Assembly (NCBI RefSeq): GCF_040741455.2
Contig: NZ_CP160328.2
Span: 1,925,701-1,989,700, forward strand
Reading direction: 5' to 3'
Source: Snodgrassella alvi
GTDB taxonomy: Bacteria; Pseudomonadota; Gammaproteobacteria; Burkholderiales; Neisseriaceae
Length of the DNA stretch: 64,000 nt
In this document: positions 47,459-55,346 of the stretch, in pieces
Numbering within the stretch: the first letter of the stretch is position 1
Layout of the letters: every line of letters starts with the position of its first letter
The notes under the pieces: generated by a model
The model's database searches: none
What the model saw: only the letters and a program-made list of their open reading frames with translations
Told to the model about the DNA's origin: nothing
Position numbers and translations under genes: made by a program

Positions 47459-48531
47459 TCTTGTTTTTGCAACAAGCCTTTAATGGTGATTTGAGTATAC
47501 TTTTGATCTTCAAGTTCTTTCAAGGATAAGTATTCTTCAGTTTTATTTGATGGAGTTGAAATAATTACATTATTACTAAAACAGTATTTACGACGAGTAT
47601 TCAACCTTTTTTTGATGTATTCTGTATCCTTAATAACTGAATTTGATGGAAAGTTCTTTTTCTCCATAAATTTTTCATATTGATTTTGATATTCTACAGA
47701 TAAATTTTGTTTTGCAAAATCGTGTACACTTATCATTGCATCTTGATTTTTTAACATTACACGTAATGCTTCATGAGTATCTATTTTTTCATCGTCTGTC
47801 ATTCCTGAATTATCGATAAAATTTTTTGTAAATTCAAAAAAATTCTGCGTAAGTTTTTTTGATGATTCTGCAATACTCATACCCAAAAAATTATAATAAA
47901 AATAACTTCCAGCTTTTTTTGTATCAATACTTGTCAATAAATGGTCAAATAGAAAAGCACGAAAATTACTGACATGTAATTTTGTTCTTGATTGATTAGT
48001 TTCTTCAACTAAAAAACCAATTTTATATAAACGTTGTGCATCCGTTAATAATAAATCTTTAATATATTCTAATGAAATATTATCATCATTATCTGAGGTT
48101 TGAAAACCACTTTGTGGTTCAGCTTTAATAACAATAATAAATCGTTTATCATCTTCTCCGACATGACCTTTAGCAATAATCAAAATCCCGCCTGGAGTAT
48201 TAACGCTGAGTTGAGCCTTTGATAAGTTTTGAGCAAGCATGCTGGTTTTTATGATAAATTCGGAATCAGAATCAAATAACGCATTGGCAGCGATATTAAA
48301 GAAACTATTGTCATCAGTTTCTCTAATTGTCATTTCAATGCCATGAGATTTATTTCCTAATGCATTTGTAATTCGGCTTTCTAAGGAAGTTTTTGCTTCA
48401 TTTGATAAATTAATAAGATGATTACTAATTTTAGGTGGATCTATGGTTTTATCTGCATTTCTAGCGTAAACACGATGAGCAATTATTTTATTGATGATTA
48501 AGCCTTCAAAAGAAAATTTTGTATCTAACAA
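47455..48531 (-). CDS. NA37/NdpA-like nucleoid-associated protein
   Basis: A 358-residue protein resembling the 37-kDa nucleoid-associated family (YejK/NdpA). It has an N-terminal IINKIIAHRVYARN strand-helix, a central GGILIIAKGHVGEDDKRFI beta segment, the FYYNFLGMSIAESSK block (near 218) and a C-terminal YTQITIKG ending like YejK. The start is a TTG, decided by a strong AAGGGGA at about six bases; no ATG occurs nearby. It is the first gene of an AT-rich two-gene operon with the RelA/SpoT-domain protein (ATGA overlap). Its role is unknown; a DNA- or nucleoid-sensing partner is possible. Confidence 0.68.
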   Translation of the reverse strand: MLDTKFSFEGLIINKIIAHRVYARNADKTIDPPKISNHLINLSNEAKTSLESRITNALGNKSHGIEMTIRETDDNSFFNIAANALFDSDSEFIIKTSMLAQNLSKAQLSVNTPGGILIIAKGHVGEDDKRFIIVIKAEPQSGFQTSDNDDNISLEYIKDLLLTDAQRLYKIGFLVEETNQSRTKLHVSNFRAFLFDHLLTSIDTKKAGSYFYYNFLGMSIAESSKKLTQNFFEFTKNFIDNSGMTDDEKIDTHEALRVMLKNQDAMISVHDFAKQNLSVEYQNQYEKFMEKKNFPSNSVIKDTEYIKKRLNTRRKYCFSNNVIISTPSNKTEEYLSLKELEDQKYTQITIKGLLQKQE

Positions 48532-48727
48532 TTTTTATCCCCTTATTAGAATTGAAATAATTAAAATTACTATATTTATTAATTTATAACACTAAAATTT
48601 CTGATTTACGATTCATGTTTAATATTATGTTTAGACAAAATAATTATATAATTTAAATTATTGTTTTTAAAAAATTTAAAATTTTAATTGGCAAAAAATT
48701 TTGTTGTTACTAATCAACAGTTTTAAT

Positions 48728-48886
48728 TTATCGATATAATTCTTCTAACGCTAATTTGGCATGAATATATTTTCTAATAGTTAATTTGCCTTCACTTTTC
48801 AGGTGAATAAATAGATTATTTGAATCATTTATAAAACCGGAGCAAAACCCAAGCGCTGTCAAAAGCAGATACAAAAAAAGACGCAT
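48728..48886 (-). CDS. 52-residue secreted or membrane small protein
   Basis: A short ORF starting at an ATG with GGA seven bases upstream. The N-terminus is a hydrophobic signal-like segment (MRLFLYLLLTALGFC, Cys at 15), followed by a polar helix rich in Lys, Leu and Glu. The LGFC sequence is a poor lipobox because of the Phe before Cys. The start codon lies inside the hairpin that terminates the tRNA-Ala transcript, so it may be read through from the tRNA or be a gene remnant. No homologue recognised. Confidence 0.4.
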   Translation of the reverse strand: MRLFLYLLLTALGFCSGFINDSNNLFIHLKSEGKLTIRKYIHAKLALEELYR

Positions 48887-48895
48887 GTTTGCGTC
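48873..48895 (-). terminator. terminator of tRNA-Ala
   Basis: On the minus strand GACGCA and TGCGTC pair around a four-base loop and are followed by seven T residues, 28 bases after the tRNA 3' end. Confidence 0.8.
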
Positions 48896-48922
48896 CATTT
48901 ATTTATAAAATCATTATTTATA

Positions 48923-48998
<76 letters not shown>

Positions 48999-49243
48999 GA
49001 TTGTTACAGCGTTTATTGCTGAACAGGCTGCGCATTTTACCTGAACTACTGAATTTTGCAAGCCCTAGCTTAAGCTTTCTTGTTAAAGTGGAAATACAGT
49101 TCTCAATCTGTAAACTATTCTACCCAATAAATATTGCATATCTGGACACACATTTGGATTAAAGGCAGGAGTGGTGGCTTCTGCCAATTAAATTTATACT
49201 TACAGGCTAGTCTAAAATAATCTTATTTGACAGGATAGCTTTT

Positions 49244-50248
49244 ATGCGGCGTAAACAACGACGGGCGGTATTGCTGATTTTGACGGGTTTACTGATGTTT
49301 GCGCTAGTATGGGCATTGTTGTTATTTATGCCTAAAAGTAACGCGGGCTATCGTTTGAAAGTGCCAGCAGACTATGGTATTAGCGGAGTAAGCAGAATAC
49401 TAACCAGTAATGATGTGATTTACAGCCGCTGGGTATTTGTTGGCACGGCCTATATGCTTGGCATGGGTGATAAAATTCATCGTGGCAATTATCGCTTGTC
49501 CCGCTCGGTATCAAGCTGGCAGATTCTGCAAAGGCTGCGAAATGGTAAGCCAGACAGTATTAATGTGCAAATTATTGAAGGTAGTACGTTTGCACAGATG
49601 CGCAGGATTGTTGATGGTACACCCGATATAGAACATCTTACTCGTGGCTGGACTGATGCCCAAATACTTAAACAAGTGGCAGATGATACCCATTATGCCC
49701 ACGCAGAAGGGCTGTTTTTTCCAGCAACGTATGATATTAGCTCTGATAGCAGTGATTTATCGCTGTACCAGCAAGCATATAAGGCGATGCAGAAACATTT
49801 GCAGGCCGCATGGGAAGAACGGCGCAGTAATCTTCCTTACCAGTCTGACTACGAAATGCTGATTATGGCCAGTCTGATAGAAAAAGAAACTGGACATGCG
49901 GAAGACAGAAGCAATGTGGCCGCGGTATTCGTTAATCGGCTTAATCAGCATATGCGCTTACAAACAGACCCTAGCGTGATTTATGGCATGGGCAGCCGCT
50001 ATAAAGGTAAAATTGGCAAAGCTGATTTACGTCGTGACACACCATACAATACTTATACTCGAGCCGGACTACCACCCAGCCCGATTGCATTGCCGGGCAA
50101 AGCTGCGCTAGAAGCAGCTGCTCATCCGGCAAGTAATGATTACCTGTATTTTGTGGCGCGTAATGATGGTAGCGGACGCAGCCAGTTCAGCCACAGTCTG
50201 AACGAGCATAACGCAGCGGTTCGCCAGTATATTCTGAAAAAACCCTGA
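49244..50248 (+). CDS. mltG: endolytic murein transglycosylase MltG
   Basis: Inner-membrane lytic transglycosylase that cuts nascent glycan strands and so terminates chain growth. The 334 residues have one N-terminal transmembrane helix (near 8-28), a LysM-like region, and the YceG domain with the catalytic Glu in ASLIEKETG (near 213). The later FVNRLNQHMRLQTDPSVIYG and PYNTYTRAGLPPSPI are classic. It opens the mltG-tmk-holB cluster, an arrangement conserved in many proteobacteria. Confidence 0.95.
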   Translation: MRRKQRRAVLLILTGLLMFALVWALLLFMPKSNAGYRLKVPADYGISGVSRILTSNDVIYSRWVFVGTAYMLGMGDKIHRGNYRLSRSVSSWQILQRLRNGKPDSINVQIIEGSTFAQMRRIVDGTPDIEHLTRGWTDAQILKQVADDTHYAHAEGLFFPATYDISSDSSDLSLYQQAYKAMQKHLQAAWEERRSNLPYQSDYEMLIMASLIEKETGHAEDRSNVAAVFVNRLNQHMRLQTDPSVIYGMGSRYKGKIGKADLRRDTPYNTYTRAGLPPSPIALPGKAALEAAAHPASNDYLYFVARNDGSGRSQFSHSLNEHNAAVRQYILKKP

Positions 50249-50262
50249 GCAGATTAGTATAG

Positions 50263-50889
50263 ATGAAAGCAAAATTTATTACGTTGGATGGGATTGATGG
50301 TGCCGGTAAATCAACCAACCTCGATACCATTCGTACATGGTTTGAAAAACACCAATTGCCGGTACTGTTTACCCGTGAGCCGGGAGGCACTGCTATTGGT
50401 GAAGCGTTACGCGAGCTCTTGCTTAATCCTGCTACTCGTGCCAATGCCCGCACTGAAACACTGATGATTTTTGCTGCCCGTCAGCAACATCTGGATGAGG
50501 TGATTAAACCGGCTCTGGCACAAGGTATGCATGTTGTCAGTGATCGTTTTACAGACGCTACTTTTGCTTATCAGGGTGGTGGACGCGGTCTGCCTCTGCC
50601 TGATATTGCTATTCTGGAAAACTGGGTACAGCAAGGATTGCAACCTGATTTAACTTTACTACTGGATGTGCCTTTGGCTGTGGCTCAGCAGCGTCTAAGT
50701 CACAACACAAGCCCCGACCGCTTTGAGCAACTGGATACTAATTTTTTTGAACACACACGTCAGGTTTATTTAGACCGTGCCGCGGCGGCACCGCAACGCT
50801 ACGCCATCATTAATAGCAGCCTGCAACTGGATGCTGTAGCAGCGCAAATCAATCAGAGTTTGGCACAACAGTTTGGATTGAACCCATGA
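50263..50889 (+). CDS. tmk: thymidylate kinase
   Basis: Phosphorylates dTMP to dTDP. The 208 residues carry the P-loop DGIDGAGKST (near 9-18), the DR motif in VSDRFTDATFAYQGGGRG (near 92-109), and a lid region with Arg residues. It lies 14 bases after mltG and overlaps holB by four bases (ATGA). Confidence 0.96.
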   Translation: MKAKFITLDGIDGAGKSTNLDTIRTWFEKHQLPVLFTREPGGTAIGEALRELLLNPATRANARTETLMIFAARQQHLDEVIKPALAQGMHVVSDRFTDATFAYQGGGRGLPLPDIAILENWVQQGLQPDLTLLLDVPLAVAQQRLSHNTSPDRFEQLDTNFFEHTRQVYLDRAAAAPQRYAIINSSLQLDAVAAQINQSLAQQFGLNP

Positions 50890-51869
50890 TTTACCCATGG
50901 CTCGAACCTGTTTGGCAACAGATTGCCCAGCACTGGCAGCAGCAGCCGCAAGCATGGTTGCTTTATGGCCATCCGGGAATCGGTAAGCGGGAATTTGCCG
51001 AGCATCTGGCGCAAGCACTGCTGTGTGAGTCCCCGCAAGCCAATCATCAGCCTTGTGGTGTGTGTACTTCTTGTCATTTATTCAGCCAGCACAGCCATCC
51101 GGATTTCCTGATGGTGACGCCGGAAGAAGCAGAAAGCGACGGCGGTGAACGAAAGCTGGCACAAATTAAAGTAGAAACCATCCGTAATGTGCTCGACTTT
51201 GCTCACCTAAGTGCCCATCGCGGCGGCAAACGTGTGGCTTTGATTTACCCCGCTGAAAGTATGAATACACAGGCCGCCAATGCTTTGCTGAAAATTCTAG
51301 AAGAACCTCCGGCTGGGATGATTTTTATTCTGGTCAGCCATCAGAAAGATCGCCTACTACCTACCATTAAAAGTCGTTGTCGTCAGGTTGTGTTAACCAT
51401 GCCCACACCAGCAGAGGCATTGGCCTTTGCTCAACAATTACATGGTGAAAAAACGGCTGATTTGCTTGCCTTTCACGGCGGGGCACCCTTGTTTTCTGAT
51501 AACGACAGCCATACGCAGTTACGTAATGAACTTATCCCTTTGCTCGTCAAGCCACGTCTGATTGCCATGCTGGATTATGCTGCTGCTTTTGACAAACAGA
51601 AACTGGCTCTGGCAACCTTTCTCGACTGGCTGGCCAAATGGTTACTGGATATGTCTCTAGCGCAGCAACATATGTGTGCCATGTATTATCCGGCTTGGCA
51701 AAATGCATTGAACGAGATTACTACACAAATCGACCCGTTATCCCTGTTTGCTTTAATCGACAGAGTAAATGCGCTAGCCCCTTACGGTAAACATACCCTC
51801 AATGTTAAAATGCAACTAGAAGACCTGTTAATAGATTATCTTAATGTGTGGCAGCATAAACACACATAA
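50886..51869 (+). CDS. holB: DNA polymerase III subunit delta prime
   Basis: Clamp-loader subunit of the replicative polymerase. The 327 residues contain an AAA+ core with a P-loop-like YGHPGIGKREF (near 23-33), a zinc module with cysteines in CGVCTSCHLF (near 57-66) and the family's NALLKILEEPP block (near 136). It is coupled to tmk and followed by pilZ after 15 bases. Confidence 0.92.
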   Translation: MIYPWLEPVWQQIAQHWQQQPQAWLLYGHPGIGKREFAEHLAQALLCESPQANHQPCGVCTSCHLFSQHSHPDFLMVTPEEAESDGGERKLAQIKVETIRNVLDFAHLSAHRGGKRVALIYPAESMNTQAANALLKILEEPPAGMIFILVSHQKDRLLPTIKSRCRQVVLTMPTPAEALAFAQQLHGEKTADLLAFHGGAPLFSDNDSHTQLRNELIPLLVKPRLIAMLDYAAAFDKQKLALATFLDWLAKWLLDMSLAQQHMCAMYYPAWQNALNEITTQIDPLSLFALIDRVNALAPYGKHTLNVKMQLEDLLIDYLNVWQHKHT

Positions 51870-51884
51870 GCACAAAGGAAGTTT

Positions 51885-52244
51885 ATGGCTGAAGCGCCTA
51901 CCAATCTGCCGGGCAAAATGCTCAATTTAACCATTCCCGATAAACCAGAGCTGTATCGTAGCTATATGGCATTTCTACAGCATGGTGGCCTGTTTGCGCC
52001 CACAACAGATACGTTTCAAATGGGTGAAGAAGTATTACTGGCGGTAAACCTGCCCGAATTCAACGAAGCCAAATATCTGCGCACAAAAGTAGTATGGATA
52101 AACACCGCAGCTACATCTACCGGCCAGCCTCAGGGAATCGGACTGGCTTTTGGCAAAGATGAAGACAGCATTGCCGTAAAGCAGAGTATTGAAGATATTC
52201 TGCCTGGTTTACTGCTGAGCGAACGCACAACATATACCCTGTAA
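51885..52244 (+). CDS. pilZ: PilZ-domain protein (type IV pilus type)
   Basis: A 119-residue PilZ protein. The placement between holB and tatD is the same as for PilZ proteins needed for type IV pilus assembly in Pseudomonas and Neisseria. The N-terminal RxxxR c-di-GMP motif is not evident, as in those non-binding PilZ proteins. Conserved blocks GGLFAPTTDTFQMGEEV and GIGLAFG are present. AAGGA precedes the ATG. No other pilus genes are in the window. Confidence 0.88.
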   Translation: MAEAPTNLPGKMLNLTIPDKPELYRSYMAFLQHGGLFAPTTDTFQMGEEVLLAVNLPEFNEAKYLRTKVVWINTAATSTGQPQGIGLAFGKDEDSIAVKQSIEDILPGLLLSERTTYTL

Positions 52245-52246
52245 TC

Positions 52247-53026
52247 ATGCTTATCGATTCACACTGCCATTTGAATATGCCTGAGTTGGCAGCCAGACTG
52301 CCACAAGTTTTGGAGAATATGGCGCAGGCAGAAATAGGGCAGGCTATTGCTATTAGTGTAGACCGCCAAAGCGCAGATGAAGTGCTGGCACTGGCCGAGC
52401 AGCATACAAATCTGTTTGCCAGTGTCGGAGTGCATCCTGAAGACCAAAACTCGGCGGAAATGAGTATAGATGAACTGATTGCGGCTGCACAACATCCGAA
52501 AGTAGTCGGTATCGGGGAAACTGGCCTCGATTATCATTGGTGCAGTGGTGATCTGTCCTGGCAGCATGCACGCTTCAGCACGCATATACAGGCCTCCAAC
52601 CAAACCGGTCTGCCCCTGATTATTCATACCCGTGATGCTGCTGCGGATACACTGCGCCTTCTACATGAAAACCAAGCACAACAAGGCGTTATTCATTGCT
52701 TTACCGAAGATACTGCCTTTGCTAAAGCAGTATTGGATTTAGGCTTTTATATTTCTTTCTCTGGTATAGTGACCTTCAAAAACGCGCAGCAGATACAAGA
52801 AGCTTGCAAATACGTACCTTTAGATCGCATATTGGTTGAAACTGATGCTCCTTATCTGGCTCCAGTGCCCAAGCGTGGCAAACCAAATGAACCGGCTTAC
52901 GTACGTTACACCGCCGAATTTGTCGCACAGTTTCGCGGCGAGAGCATGGCAACCATCGAAGCAGCCACCACCGCCAATACCTATCGCTTGTTTAGCAAAT
53001 TACCACCGCTGACTAGCCAGCCATGA
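52247..53026 (+). CDS. ycfH: TatD-family metal-dependent hydrolase (YcfH)
   Basis: A 259-residue amidohydrolase-fold deoxyribonuclease of the TatD family. Metal ligands are visible as DSHCHL (residues 4-9), GIGETGLDYHW (Glu near 92), IHTRDA, IHCFTED and the final Asp in ETDAPYLAP (near 204). It starts two bases after the pilZ stop and overlaps the next gene by four bases. Members act in DNA repair or 3'-5' DNA and RNA trimming. Confidence 0.93.
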   Translation: MLIDSHCHLNMPELAARLPQVLENMAQAEIGQAIAISVDRQSADEVLALAEQHTNLFASVGVHPEDQNSAEMSIDELIAAAQHPKVVGIGETGLDYHWCSGDLSWQHARFSTHIQASNQTGLPLIIHTRDAAADTLRLLHENQAQQGVIHCFTEDTAFAKAVLDLGFYISFSGIVTFKNAQQIQEACKYVPLDRILVETDAPYLAPVPKRGKPNEPAYVRYTAEFVAQFRGESMATIEAATTANTYRLFSKLPPLTSQP

Positions 53027-53814
53027 CACAGATTATTCTAACTGTACTCGGCTGTGGCAGTTCCTCCGGCACGCCAGTAATCGGTTGTGAATGTGCTACC
53101 TGCACCAGCAGCGACCCGAAAAACAGGCGCACCCGTTGCAGTGCTCATATTCAGATAGGCAAACAGCACTGGCAAATTGACACAGGTACCGATTTTTACC
53201 ATCAGGCTTTACAACATCAACTGTCGCATATCGATGGCGTGCTCTATACCCACCCTCATGCCGACCATCTAAACGGTATCGATGATTTGCGCGCATTCTG
53301 CTACAAACAGCGCGCGCCCATACCGATATACGGCCATCGTGATACATTGGCTAATATTTGCAGCCGCTTTGATTACGCCTTTCTGGAGCAAAATAACCAC
53401 TGGAACCGTCCTGTACTGCGCGCACATGAGTTACCGTTAAATCAGGGGCAGAGCAGGGTTCTCACTATTGAAGACGTACCTGTATGGCAGTTTGCTGTAT
53501 CACATGGAAGCTGGACAAGCAGTGCTTATCGCATAGGCAACATTGCCTGGTTTACCGATCTCAACCATATTGACGAATCCATTTTCCCACATTTACAGGG
53601 ACTAGATTACCTGTTTCTCGATTGCTTGATGGACACTTCATACCCCAGCCATCTTAGTACCAAACAGGCTTTTGCTTACGCCAAACGAATTGAGGCCAAA
53701 CATACTTACTTTATCCACATGACCCATAAACAGGAATACCATAATTTAAAGCAGCGTTGCCCGAAAAACTGCGAACCTGCTTATGATGGATTGGTTGTGC
53801 ACAGTAGTTATTAG
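53023..53814 (+). CDS. MBL-fold metal-dependent hydrolase (PhnP-like)
   Basis: A 263-residue metallo-beta-lactamase-fold protein. The start LTVLGCGSSSGTPVIGCECATC, with its cysteine pair, and the metal motif THPHADHLNGIDDLR (near 76-90) are typical of the PhnP-like cyclic phosphodiesterase group. A later histidine lies in ASH-like VSHGSW. The exact substrate is unknown; there are no phosphonate genes nearby. It is the last gene of the mltG operon, overlapping ycfH by ATGA. Confidence 0.88.
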   Translation: MTQIILTVLGCGSSSGTPVIGCECATCTSSDPKNRRTRCSAHIQIGKQHWQIDTGTDFYHQALQHQLSHIDGVLYTHPHADHLNGIDDLRAFCYKQRAPIPIYGHRDTLANICSRFDYAFLEQNNHWNRPVLRAHELPLNQGQSRVLTIEDVPVWQFAVSHGSWTSSAYRIGNIAWFTDLNHIDESIFPHLQGLDYLFLDCLMDTSYPSHLSTKQAFAYAKRIEAKHTYFIHMTHKQEYHNLKQRCPKNCEPAYDGLVVHSSY

Positions 53815-55346
53815 TTTTCGCTCTGAATTGAACTAACCTAATAAAAAAAATTATTTAATAAGCTGCGTGTGCTATCTATAGCAAACACAAATTTGTTTGC
53901 AACAAAAACATAATTACTCACAAGTTGAAATCTATTCTGATTCTGAAATTAATGTTGTCATAGTTGTGCTTTCATGCAAATTTTTTCATATCAATTATTG
54001 GAAATAAATAAGGTTTTGTGACAACTGTTTAACTGTAGATTTGTGTTTTGAATAATTTAAATTTTAACCCTAAAATTCTTCTATTATCGATGTGTTTAGG
54101 TATGGTTAAAACGAAAAGAGCTGAATTATTCAATCGTATAGTGAGGTTAATCAGTTTGGCAGGTACTGGTTTTTTGTATCTGTTAACGTGTATTAAACTT
54201 TAATACATAATTATATCTTTATTATTACTCCATCTATTTATAAATAAAGTAGACTCAGTAGTGTTCTAAACTAATTCATGATGTTTAGTTTGCTTATATA
54301 TTTATGCTTTTGGTATTTATTTGTACTAAATTTGGCTTGCAAATGATAATTGAAAAAGGGTATAGTTAAAAAAATTTTATAAATAGGATTTTGCTGCACT
54401 GATTCATGTATAAAAACGGTGTAAAGATATTTGCTATAATATTTATTATATTTAACAGGATAGTTTATAAAAAGGGTAATGATGGGAATTAGAGGTTTAA
54501 CATTTTGCAATAAATTATAGTGGGTCTGAATTTTATGATGATTAAATATTTAATTTATAGAAAGAATTTTGATATCTTTTGCCGATAAAAAATTCAGCTT
54601 CGTTTGTTTAATCTTAATATAGTTTAGGTTAAATATTGATTTTGCTTGTGCAGCTATTATATTTCTCTTGAATACTATGTGTACTATTTAGAGATTTTTC
54701 TTTGTGAACTTTGCTTCCAATTTAATGCAAATTTAAATTTTATTCATTGCATACTTATGCTTTACAATAAAAAATCGTGCATTCCAGAACAAATATTAGG
54801 AAATTATTTCACTTGAAGAAATATAAGCCGGATGCTTGGATACTTTATTTTTGTGTCAGCATTAATTTTGAGTGCTGTACTTTTAATTCTTTCAACTAAC
54901 GCGCCATATACAAAGCTTTAGTTGTAGTTTTTTGAAAAAATATAATTGATTTTTGTGCCGGCGGTATTTTGCTTTGCTGGCTTTTATGGTCAGATAATAT
55001 TCCACTTATATAGCTCAAAATAAAAGTATTGTCTTGATTATATTTATGTCTATGAGTTTGGGTTTGAAATCTATTTAGCTGATTTTGATATTTTATTTAT
55101 GCTGTTTAAATTATAACTAGATGGGACATAATTTATCTGATAATTTTAAAAAATATCATTATATTTTAATTACAATAATTTCATATGCATATTAAAATGG
55201 AGAATATAAGAATCTGAATAAAAATTAGAACTATCTATAAATAATATTTTTAAGGAGAGTAAACAGATAAATATTGAGTAGATGAGTAAGTGTGACTAGA
55301 TTTATCTGTAAATTCAATAAAATGAATAATAATATATAAAGGTTAA
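53815..55346. other. 1.5-kb AT-rich desert upstream of the surface-protein gene
   Basis: Very AT-rich with no ORF above 80 codons and none with coding character, no tRNA and no insertion sequence. A good AAGGAGAG motif near 55251 is not followed by a usable start. It may hold a long regulatory leader or promoter for the downstream secreted protein, or be decayed sequence. Confidence 0.45.

Noticed and set aside
46396..48922. Site-specific integration of the RelA/SpoT-NA37 operon at tRNA-Ala
   Set aside because: No integrase gene and no repeat of the tRNA 3' end were found at the far side, so the tRNA proximity may be coincidental.
54271..54510. 79-codon minus-strand ORF
   Set aside because: Rich in Tyr, Lys, Ile and Asn as expected from random AT-rich DNA; no ribosome-binding site and no domain.
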